Assembly (NCBI RefSeq): GCF_026210795.1
Contig: NC_089439.1
Location: forward strand, 3,782,001 to 3,846,000
Length of the DNA stretch: 64,000 bases
Direction: 5' to 3'
Origin: Rhizophagus irregularis
Taxonomy: Eukaryota; Glomeromycota; Glomeromycetes; Glomerales; Glomeraceae
In this document: positions 11,186-21,019 of the stretch, in pieces
Position numbering within the stretch: the first letter of the stretch is position 1
Layout: the number at the start of each line of letters is the position of its first letter
Made by a program: the position numbers and the translations under genes
Notes under the pieces: generated by a model
What the model saw: only the letters and a program-made list of their open reading frames with translations
What the model was told of the DNA's origin: nothing
Databases searched by the model: none

Positions 11186-11932
11186 CAGTGATGTCGTTGA
11201 TATTATTATTTTAATAGTAAAAACTCGCGTAATAAGGGGGCCAAACCACCGAAATTTGCAAGATACCCATTGTGTATAACAATCAAGCTTTAGTTAAATT
11301 GTTTTATTTGCTTTTACCCCTTTTACTATATCACAATGTCAAACTAATTGTCATATGAAAAAGTACTAAATGAAAAAATTGTTGCCTTAGAAAAATGTTT
11401 AAAATGCCAAAATAAGCTTAAAGCAGCTTGCTAAAGAATAAAACAACATATATGAGATAATTAGTTTTATTGTGTAAGCACTGGACATTTTTCAGTTTTT
11501 CACGTATGTTATTGATCACTTTATAATAGCGATACACAAATTTTGGTCACTTTATAATTAGTTATATACAAAATTTTATTATAAAATAATCAATAAGATA
11601 CACAAAAAAGGTCTCGATAACTTTACTATCCACAACATGACCGATAACAATTACTATATCATTGAAGCTATATATAACGTTTTAGTTTCTTTAAATAATA
11701 AAAAATGAGTTTTATGGAGAAAATAATAATTGTATTGAATTTTGACCTAAACAAAATTGAAATTGTTCGTCATAGAGTAGTCATATCTGTTTCAAAGGTA
11801 TGGATATTTAAGACTGTCAGTTGCGTAACTGATCAACTGATGAGTCAGAACAATCTGTGCGATAATCGATTTCTGGAATCTGGATATCCCCCAAAATTTT
11901 TTCTCCATTCCTGTTACACTTTTCATACTTTC

Positions 11933-14012
11933 ATGTCGTCTAACGTTGCAGCTGGCTTAATTACGGTTGACGAATTAAAGAAATTTAATAGTGAACAACT
12001 TAACGAATATTTGAATAGGAGACTGAAGGATACTAATAATATTAATAAACACGCAAATACTATCACAGTAAAACATGAAGTTAAGGGTTCAAATTTTCTT
12101 GATCTGACGCGAGATGATCTTTTGAGTATTAAAATACCTCCTGGAACAGTTAAAGATATTGAAAAGGTGATTAATGAAATTAAAGGAGGTAAGTGAATTT
12201 CATTTTCGCTCACACCGTGTCATATTCGCCAATAATACCGAATACTTACTTATCTTTCCTGCTTCTTATCGTCAAACCCGCCCAAAAAACACATTCGCGT
12301 TATCGTAGTGCAACTTGTTGCTGGTAAGTGTGTCGTAATAAAATTAGTCAATGCGAATGAACGCGTCCTGGCTTGATTTTTGATAGCCATTTTTTTCATT
12401 CTCGTCTGCGTGGTGTCATGCCTAATATTTTACGCTGATTTTTTTTATTCGCTTCTATGTACCCCATATTTATTCATTTTATTATACAGAGCCTCCTCAA
12501 AACGCGTAAAAACAGATCAGGATGAAATAGATTATGAATCTCTAAATAAATTTTGGCAAGCTATAAAGAAGGCATCTTGTGATAAATTTCTTAAACTATC
12601 TAAAGATACTCGATTTTTGGGAAAAAGAAATGGATCTTCCACTCTATTGATTCGTAAATGTTATCGCGATCTGACGCCTGTTGTCTTTGACACTAAAATA
12701 GACAAACTGCGCATAACCGGAAATCCGGGTATTGGAAAAACCTACTTCGGATATTATTTACTTTATTTACTTGCACTACAAGATGCAACTATTGTATATG
12801 ATAACTTTAATGAAACTAGACCGATTATCTTTGAAGGAGGAAAAGCCCTTGTTAGTGACATAAATGGTATATAGAGATACCTGAGAAGATTGGATGTCTG
12901 GTATATTGTAGATGGCAAGGAACCAAAAGAAGTTAATGCTAAAACAATTCTAATTTGTTCGCCCAAGAAGGATCACTATTGGAATTTTGCAAAGTATGAT
13001 GGAGTAGTTACAGTACGGTTTATGCCAACATGGAGTTTGCAAGAGATCACTAAGTGCAGGTCAGAACTCTATGACAATATCGTATCCTTGGATTTAGCTA
13101 AGCGTCTGTTCAACAGGTGGGGGGTATCCCTCGGTTTGTACTGCAAAGGGCTAATGATTCAACTTATCAAGATATGCTTGATAAGGCAATTACAGGGTGC
13201 ACTATGGATATTTTTGATTATGTTGGCGAACTCGATGCAGGTGACAAAATTAGTCACATGCTCGTCCATATCTGCGTGAACCTCCCAGCTGGTGACGATG
13301 ATGATGATGACAACAACGACGACGATGATGGTTATGACAAAAGAGAGAATATAAGTAGTTCTTCTGGTTCACAAATTCAGCTAGATAAAAATGATAAAGA
13401 AGCCTATACAGAGACAATTGTAAAATTTGCATCTAAATATGTGAGGAGACAGGTGACTGTGCAATATGAAGCACGTATAAGAGAAAGACTTCTTGAAAAA
13501 ACTAAAGCGGGCACAGGTAATCCACTCCTGGGTATCGTATATGAGTATATGGCTCACAAGATATTGCGTAATGGAGGAAATTTTGATGTTCGTCCTTTAG
13601 ATTAGTATAATAAGAAAGATTATAATGATCCAAATGCAAAGAGTTGATTTACCTAAACAAGACAATGCAATAATTTTTACTAAAAAAAGGACTTATTTGA
13701 TCGAGAACGGAAAATATTGTCAACCGTTGGAAAAGAATTTTCCATCATGTGATTCAATTATTGCCCCTAATAGGATCTTTCACTCTTGCAAAACATAATC
13801 TCATTAAGATGAGTGGTTTGAAAATTCTTTATAACAAACTGGGTGACAAGTCAGCAGATCATCTTATCTACCATTATTTTGTTGTACCGGAACATCTATA
13901 TGACGATTATCAAGTGCAAAAAATCGTTACCTCTGATAGTAATGAAGCTAATACCATACCAGATTGGATTAATACCCGCATTTTCCAATATGTTTTGAAA
14001 ATTAAGCTGTGA
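11933..14012 (+). pseudogene. Broken Crinkler-like (CRN) NTPase/nuclease gene
   Basis: Member of the large Rhizophagus Crinkler-like family, in which an N-terminal SAM-like helical domain precedes a P-loop NTPase and a C-terminal restriction-like nuclease fold. The likely start is MSSNVAAGLITVDELKKF at 11933. The SAM-like part ends KVINEIKGG before a canonical intron (12189-12491). Then come the Walker A segment ITGNPGIGKTYFGYYLLYLL near 12715, WYIVDGKEPKE near 12900, an Asp-rich linker near 13300, the block GNPLLGIVYEYMAHKILRNG near 13520, and the family's end NTRIFQYVLKIKL near 14010. It is broken in about three or four places and is treated as a fossil. Related proteins act in conflict or as effectors, and nothing is known for this copy. 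Confidence 0.8.
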
Positions 14013-14889
14013 AGAACGTGTTTGAGAATTTGGGGATTTACTGTGTAATACATTAATATTAAGGGTTTGTAATTAGGCTAAATAGATATCATAGGTACAT
14101 TTTACATAATTATAATTAGTAAAGCATTTTTTATTTACTATTTTGCATGAAAACATTATCTTACATATTTCATAAATTCATTACTTTCATTACTTGTATC
14201 ATTGAACTTTTTCTTAGCTACATACTGCACGTAACGATATAGGGTAACCGTGACGGCCTCGTAGTTTAGCATTTTTTACGTCATACAAATAAAGTTTATG
14301 ATTTGCCGTTTGAATGGCATTTTCGCAAAAATTTTTTCTTGGCAAAGTGATCGGCGTGAACAATTGCTCATGCACACGTGATTTGCGCAATTTTGGACAC
14401 GGTGTCCACCCGTGTATTCTCAAACGTATATTAGTGAACTTTTATTTTAAAGTGTAGATTATCCCGAATGTACTGCGCCGTTTCTTCTGCGCAATTTTGA
14501 TGAGCCCGGACTCTAACATCAGATATTCATATACATAGCTAAATTTAACCTGACGCTGATCCCCATGCTTACATCAGATAAATCTAACTTTTAACAGATT
14601 ATCTAAAAACGCGTGATATTTTTGATAACTACAATAACTATTGATTAATCATTGACACGTTTTGTAAATAATTATGTAATATAATACCAACGCCAACTTT
14701 CAATGTGATCGGATCTAATTTAACCAAATCAAAAAACACCTGAAGTTCTTTTGAACAATCGAATAAAAATGAATCTGATATTTTATTATAATATACTTGA
14801 TATAAATCAGGACCCAGAAATATATATATAGGCGAAAAATTTTTTTACTATGAGCTGTACGCAGAGACTTTTTATATGAGTAGTACGCA
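14013..14889. other. Intergenic, no gene seen
   Basis: AT-rich DNA with a somewhat GC-richer part at 14220-14540. Short frames there have no family resemblance. No repeat was resolved. Confidence 0.5.
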
Positions 14890-14892
14890 TAA

Positions 14893-15102
14893 GGGGATGG
14901 CCAGAAATGACGTCATTTCCTAAGGGGAGGGGGTTAAGACCATGATGATGTTACACACCTTCCATTTTTAGACACTTGTAGTTAATATAATTCTAGTCAG
15001 AATTGTGTTTTAATTTTACATTTCCTAAAATGAATGATGACATAGGGAGGGGTGGGGGTCAAAAATCCTAAAATTTAAATTACATCATTTCTGGCCATCC
15101 CC
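14893..15102. mobile_element. 210 bp MITE, PIF/Harbinger-like
   Basis: Terminal inverted repeats start GGGGATGGCCAGAAATGA and end TCATTTCTGGCCATCCCC. They are flanked on both sides by TAA (14890-14892 and 15103-15105), the 3 bp TWA duplication typical of PIF/Harbinger insertions. It is internally non-coding with G-rich tracts. Both ends are complete, so the insertion looks fairly young. Any autonomous partner is not in the window. Confidence 0.75.
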
Positions 15103-15345
15103 TAATTGACACCTTATATTGAAAATCCTACAAAAATACACAAATAAAATTTCAGACATTAAGTTATTAATTATTTTATCATGGCTTCTATATTATTTAT
15201 AAAACCAAATACTAATGTGAAAAAATAGAATTTACCATTTTTTTAATAATATTTTCACTTTTTAACCCTTAGAAATTTCTTTCAATTAATACTAAATATT
15301 ACAATGCGGTTAATTAAATAAGTACATACAGTAAATATATTATAT

Positions 15346-16707
15346 ATGGATTAATTTTATATTCACCAGTGGTTAATTTAAAATTAATTCACCAGGGGTG
15401 AATTTACCTCTGGTGAAATTCACCAGTAATATGATAATTTTAGTTTTATATTAATTTTGTTTGTATTACGTTTTACAATTTCATACACGTAAATAAAAAT
15501 TTTTTTATGAATTTTTTTAAACTGTAACTTTTTTTTCCAAACATACTATTAAACCCATACAACTCAATTTCATAAATTAGAAATGAAATTTATAGAGAAA
15601 TTTGTGTTTTTATAACACTACTAACTGTTTAACTCCTAAAGTTTTATATTTTTTATTTAATAACTTTAGAGTGTAATTTCACTACTTAAGTCAAATGAAA
15701 TCAATTTTTTTTATTAATTAAAAGTTGTTCAACAGAGCCAAAACTACTTGTATATTATTTTTTATAAGTGTAGGTATAATACATATAAAGAAACCCATAT
15801 TTTTCATAATGGTACTAACTTTCAAAATTATTTTTTCATTTATTAACTTCAGAGCGTAATTTTACTACTTTAGCCAAATGAAACCGACTTTCTAAATTAA
15901 TTGAAAATTGTTCAGCAAGGTCGAAACTACGTGTATATTAATTTTCATGGGTGTAGGTATAATATATATGGAGAAACCAACATTTTTCATAATGGTACTA
16001 ACTTTCGAATTTTTCTTTTTTTTGTTTACTAACTTTAGAGCGTAATTTCATCACTTTAGTCAAATAAAATCGACTTTCTAAATTAATTGAAAATTGTTCA
16101 GCAAGGTCGAAACTACTTTTATATTAATTTTCATGGGTGTAGGTATAATACATATGGAGAAATCTACATTTTTCATAACGGTACTAACTTTTGAAATTTT
16201 TTTTTTGTTTATTAACTTCCGCGCGTAATTTCACCACTTTAGTCAAATGAAATCGACTTACTAAATTAATTGAAAATTGTTCAGCAAGGTCGAAACTACT
16301 TGTATATTAATTTTCATGGGTGTAGGTATAATACATATGGAGAAATCTACATTTTTCATCATGGTACTAACTTTCGAATTTTTCTTTTTTCCATTTACTA
16401 ACTTTAGAGTGTAATTTCACCACTTTAGTCAAATGAAATTTACTTCCTTTATTAATTGAAAGTTGTTTAGCAGTATAAAATCTACTTAATACTTATAGGA
16501 TTTATCCATTTTTTATAATAATACTAAATTATAAATTATTGTATAATATATTATTATATTTAAACTATATATTTTATATAAATATTTTTATTAATAAAAT
16601 TATTATTTTTTTCAAAACAAAACAATTTAAATTTTAATAAATTATGTAATATAGGTGAACTTTACCTTGGGTGAATTTCACCACTGGTGAGCGTTAAAAT
16701 GATCCAT
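15346..16707. mobile_element. 1.36 kb TIR element carrying a satellite array
   Basis: Imperfect terminal inverted repeats: left ATGGATTAATTTTATATTCA then CCAGTGG, right CCACTGGTGAGCGTTAAAAT then GATCCAT. Further inverted TTCACCAGGGGTGAA-type motifs lie just inside both ends. Flanks are TA-rich (TATAT on both sides), so a TA or TATAT duplication cannot be told apart. The middle is an array of about five 184 bp units. No open frame, so it is non-autonomous. Confidence 0.6.
15580..16500. repeat. 184 bp tandem repeat, about five units
   Basis: The word GTGTAGGTATAAT recurs at about 15768, 15951, 16137 and 16320, giving spacings of 183-186 bp. Each unit also contains TTGTTCAGCAAGGTCGAAAC and a TTCATAATGGTACTAACTTT block. 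The outer units are the more diverged, as in an array homogenised at its centre. It lies wholly inside the TIR element. Confidence 0.85.
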
Positions 16708-17046
16708 TATATATATATAAGATTAGTCAAATTTAGGCCAAAAATACGCAAACTAATTTTTTACATATAAAAATTTTGATAAAAAATATGCAATCTTGAT
16801 GACCTAACTATAGATAAAAAATTCTAAAATTGTACGCAAATCAAAACTTTACTCTGTCTAATTCTACTATGATGGCGATGCATCTGTGTACCCTACCCTG
16901 TATATATATTTTTAGGTCCTTATAAATTGCTAAAAACACTATAAATTTATAAATCAGTAAAATTATTATAAAGTATTAAAAACACTATAATTTGCTATCT
17001 TATTGTTTAAATGCTTAGCTAAAAGCGCTGTACATAAATATGGATT

Positions 17047-17800
17047 TTGATAATAGGGCTTACTCCAGTTAGTCTTAGTAATGTAAACTTTGTAAAATAT
17101 CACAGAATAAGTGATGCAATATGCCTTTTATCAAAAAGACATGATCATGAAACACCAGAAATGTGGTGTTCTTATATTCATGATCCATTTAGGAAAATAC
17201 TAAAAGAGAACAGAATCTTTTCTAAGAATGGATATATTAGAATGTATGGAAAGTTATATGAAAGTGATAGTAAAGTTCACAATTTTCCAATAAGTTATAT
17301 ATACTATAGTTTATGTGACTCCTTAATTTTCATACCTGAAAATGGTTTTAGTGCTTATTTCTATTGAGATAACCACTTTAAGAGCTGTATTAATGGAGAT
17401 ACTATTTCAAAGGAACATGCAAGAAGAAAAGAAATTCTCCAATCTATTGATAGAAGGGAATTTATAATCTGGTAATATAAACAATACATATTATAAGAAG
17501 AGGTTTAAATGAAATATCTCCAACTGGAGCTTTTATCCCAATCTACTCCACACTCAGAAAAGAATAGTTGGCATTAGTATCATATTATCATGATGTGAAT
17601 TTAACAGTTAGCTATGAAATTTATGCACAATCTAAAGCAACCATAGTAAAAAATATTATGTTAAGTGCTCCAAATTTTGAGTCAACTTGTATTTCACCTG
17701 CCAGATAAAAAATGATTTCACCAACTTCTTATCAATTATTGGGATTTACTAAAGTAAACATCATAAGCGAAATATTTATTTTATTTTGGTATGCAGAACA
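17047..17800 (+). pseudogene. Decayed unrecognised coding remnant
   Basis: An open stretch to 17367 reads CSYIHDPFRKILKENRIF and HNFPISYIYYSLCDSLIF. Downstream pieces in other frames include ISPTGAFIPIYSTLRKE and NIMLSAPNFESTCISPA. Composition is protein-like but the family is unknown. The piece is broken and flanked by AT-rich DNA. It could be an old mobile or viral gene, so no finer description is given. Confidence 0.3.
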
Positions 17801-18053
17801 AAATAATTTACTATATCTATAAACCATCTTAATCAGCTTACATTAAGATTGAGAAATAAAACAAAAATCACAATTGTTTAACTAAATGATTCTGAAAAAT
17901 AGACTATTGCTTTTAATTGAAGATTAATATCATTTAGCTAAACATAATTTATCAGTTATTATATAATTTGTTTTTTTTTGCACTATATAATCTGTATGTA
18001 TGATTACCTAGTGAAATTGTAAAATGTATTATCTATAGGTAAAGATGGGTCCT

Positions 18054-18103
18054 CAATTGATTTCCAAAATCTGCAATATTGTGGGTTTTGGAAATCAATT
18101 GTG
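18054..18103. repeat. Hairpin with 16 bp perfect arms
   Basis: CAATTGATTTCCAAAA and TTTTGGAAATCAATTG are exact reverse complements separated by about 15 bp. It immediately precedes the CAAATAATCTGC repeat cluster and may be a terminal structure of the element to its right. Confidence 0.6.
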
Positions 18104-18109
18104 CTTAGT

Positions 18110-18320
18110 AATCTGCGAATTTACAAATAATTCACAAATCCGCAAATAATCTGTGAACCCGCAAATAATCTGCAAATCCGCAAATAATTTATAGTACTGC
18201 AAATAATCTGCAAATCCGCAAATAATTTATAGTATCACAAATAATCTGCAAACCTGCAAACCCGCAAATAATCCGCAAATTCACAAATAATTTACATTAT
18301 CGCAAATTTGCAAATAAGTA
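18110..18320. repeat. Short tandem repeats CAAATAATCTGCAAATCCG
   Basis: About ten degenerate copies of a 10-20 bp word built from GCAAATAATC and GCAAATCC. They are non-coding. They resemble the subterminal repeat clusters where some transposases bind, but this is inference. Confidence 0.6.
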
Positions 18321-18520
18321 GACAAAATTGTTCACTTTTTAGTATATAAATAAATTTGGTTATATTTAATTGCGAAGATTAAATTAACATGATTCATGAG
18401 TTTACAAAATGGACAAAATTGTCCACTTTTTATTATTTATCGAGTAGAGGATTATCATTATTTTTTATTGTTTATATTTTATTAGTAATTACAAAATAAA
18501 ATTATTTTTATTACAATTTA
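18321..18520. repeat. Left long direct repeat flanking the recombinase gene
   Basis: About 200 bp nearly identical to 20661-20865 (offset 2340 bp), including AGTATATAAATAAATTTGGT and GATTCATGAGTTTACAAAAT. It contains the inverted motif GGACAA-AA-TTGTCC at 18411-18424. Confidence 0.85.
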
Positions 18521-18672
18521 TATATTATTGTATAGGGGAGGAGCAATATCACTTATTTTAGTATAGGTCAATATATGATTGGTTTTAATTTTGCCACGTC
18601 AGTGGCAAAATTAGTAACCAATCATACATTGACCTATAAAATAAGTGATGTTGCCCCCTGTACAATAATATT
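18521..18672. mobile_element. Foldback MITE of about 150 bp
   Basis: Two arms of about 70 bp are inverted copies around a GCCACGTCAGTGGC centre: TATAGGGG...CACTTATTTTAGTATAGGTC against GACCTATAAAATAAGTGATG...CCCCTGTA. TATTATTG/CAATAATA at the outer edges extends the symmetry. It sits at the distal end of the left direct repeat. No coding capacity. Confidence 0.7.
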
Positions 18673-18819
18673 ATTATCGTTTGGAACTGACCATAACAGA
18701 TAACATTTAAAAACTTAAAAAAGTTTATTTAAAAGTTTAATTTTTTACTGTTTATATTGAAAAAATGATTTACAAATTGTGCTTTTTTCTCTTACTGACT
18801 CTTTAGTATTTTTATAATA

Positions 18820-20416
18820 ATGCCACCACAAAAATCTCAAAATAAAAGTAAAAAAGTAATATTTATTTGTATTCATTCAGTTAATATTTTATTTTGTTTT
18901 TTTTTTTGCATTTTATTAAAGATTTTTTTTTAGAATAAAAAAACTTTCACATATGTGGCCCCTACTGAAGAAGAAATAAAAAGTATGCAAACAGCAGCTC
19001 GTGGCAAAGCTACACATAATTCTACAAGTACTTGGATTAATGCACTTGAAACTTTTCGTAAGGATATTGGATTACCTGGAAAAATAGATGATGTGAATTC
19101 TAAAGAAGAGTTAGAGCGTCAACTTGTTTTATTTTTTGTTTCATGTAAGCAGCAAAATGGAGCTGAATATTCAGTACAATCAATAAAATCAGCAAGATTT
19201 GCTATTGCACGACATATCAACACATATTCTAAAATTCGTCCACAAGAAATTACAAATAAAAATATATATTCTGAATTATATAACGCAATTACTGGCAAGA
19301 TTAAACTTTTAACTGATCAGGGATTAGGTGAAATACATGGTGCAGATGCTTTTACTCAAGATGAGATTAGGAAAATTATTAATCATCCCACAATGCAACC
19401 AGATTCACCAAAAGGACTTATACGACGCATATTTTGGCATAATGCTTTTGAATTAGCTCTTCGAGGTGGAGAGCATTATAATCTAAAAATACAACAATTT
19501 AAAAAAAGAAAGGATGGTGGTATTGACGTTACATTTTATAGATCTAAGTGTAATCAGAGATCTTTAAGTGAATCTAATTCTAAAGCTGAAGTAATTTCAA
19601 TACCTGCTGATAATGCTGTTATTCAAGATTATGAGCTTTATTTTAGTAAAAGACCACCAATTTGTGAAGATGCATTTTACTTGCAACCTTGCAACAATAA
19701 TGAAGGTAATTATTTATTATATAGTAATTTATTATTTTTTTTTACCTTTTTTTTAATTTCAAATAGTTGAGTTTACGGGTTATTGGTTCAAATCTGCTCA
19801 AATGGGAGAAAAATCGGTAAAAGGACTTATGAAAGAAATTGCAACAATAACTGAAATCGATTGTGATAAAAGAAAGTTCACAAATCATAGTGGACGAAAA
19901 ACCTTTATTCAAATTTCAAAAAGTGAAGGAATTAGATATAATGATGTTATGTCTGTGTCACGGCATAAAAATCCTCACTCTTTGGCTTATTATGAACGTC
20001 CTAAGTCTATATTGCAGCAAAATACATTATCGCAAATTAATTCTTTAATTTATAATGGTAAGAAAAGAATTGCACCTGTGGTTTTAATGTAAAAGTAATA
20101 TACAATATATTTATTATTTTTCTTTTCATTAGATACATTATTGTCAAATGACAAAACTGCAAATTCTTTTTCTTCAGCCTTAGAAATTTTTAATGGTAAG
20201 ATTTAACTTATGAACTAATAATTCTTATGGTATAAAAAATTTAATTTTTTTTTAGAATCACGGTCACCACTTCAGCAGCTCAACTCAAACGATTTAAACG
20301 AATTAAATGATGATCAACAAAATCAAGAAATTAACGGAAATGATGAGACCATTAAAAAAATTCTCCATGGGAATGTTTTTCAGAATTGTAATATTACATT
20401 CAATGTGAATAAATGA
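18820..20416 (+). CDS. Crypton-like/DUF3504 tyrosine recombinase
   Basis: Five exons (18820-18855, 18934-19705, 19767-20057, 20133-20195, 20256-20416) give exactly 440 codons plus stop, with gt...ag at each boundary. Exon 1 reads MPPQKSQNKSKK. The SAM-like N-terminal core-binding region spans about residues 20-130. The catalytic domain shows FELALRGGEHYNL with the first Arg, NHSGRKTFIQIS with HxxR, and SRHKNPHSLAYYERP with the final His and Tyr, so the R...HxxR...H...Y set looks complete. The C-terminus ends HGNVFQNCNITFNVNK, a tail I associate with this fungal family. It should cut and rejoin DNA through a 3'-phosphotyrosine. It lies between 200 bp direct repeats. It may be a mobile Crypton-type element or a domesticated gene. 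Confidence 0.85.
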
Positions 20417-20585
20417 TTTTTATACGAATTTTATTATATGTACACTTATAAATAGCTTATTTTAATAATATAAAGTATAAATAATAGCTTATATAAAGTA
20501 TAAATGGTTTATTATGATATTATAAAGTATAAATAAAATATCTAAAAATATAGTATGTTATGATCATATGTACCCGAACGATAAT

Positions 20586-20873
20586 TAATATTACTAAACA
20601 AATTTGGTTATATTTAATTGTAAAGATTAAATTGACATGATTTATGAGTTTTACAAAATGGATAAAATTGTCCACTTTTTAGTATATAAATAAATTTGGT
20701 TATATTTAATTGTGAAGATTAAATTAACATGATTCATGAGTTTACAAAATGGACAAAATTGTCCACTTTTTATTATTTATCAAGTAGAGGATCATCATTA
20801 TTTTTATTATTTATATTTTATTAGTAATTACAAAATAAAATTGTTTTTATTACAATTTAATATTACTAAACAA
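20586..20873. repeat. Right direct repeats (one partial and one full unit)
   Basis: The full copy at 20661-20865 matches 18321-18520. A partial extra unit (about 20600-20690) precedes it with a period of about 91 bp. TTAATATTACTAAACAA occurs at both edges (about 20586 and 20857), bracketing the block. GGACAAAATTGTCC recurs at 20751-20764. The block directly adjoins the stop codon of the hAT transposase gene. Confidence 0.75.
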
Positions 20874-21019
20874 TCTCTTCTGGATTCCAGTCGTCGTCAT
20901 TTTCACTATCATATTTATTATTAAATATGAATGGAATCTCAGAAGATTCAATATACACCCACAGTCCTAAATCTATCACTTGTTCGATATTTAACATCTT
21001 TCTTTTTGTATATTAGGTG

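Larger units (their letters stand above)
8640..11815 (-). repeat. Right arm of the giant inverted repeat (about 3.2 kb)
   Basis: Reverse-complement copy of about 2880-6275, about 200 bp shorter. The inner end is near 8640-8650 (ATAATGTCACGTGGATTACG) and the outer end near 11810, next to the first exon region of the Crinkler-like gene. Gene order is mirrored exactly relative to the left arm. Confidence 0.85.

Noticed and set aside
2880-11815. Polinton/Maverick with long TIRs
   Set aside because: No polymerase, integrase, capsid or packaging ATPase was seen between or in the arms.
15580-16500. Centromeric satellite
   Set aside because: The 184 bp period is suggestive, but the array has only about five units and is enclosed by TIRs, so it is part of a transposon.
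17047-17367. Intact 106-residue gene
   Set aside because: No ATG in a good context, and further coding-like sequence continues downstream in other frames, so it is a remnant rather than a complete gene.
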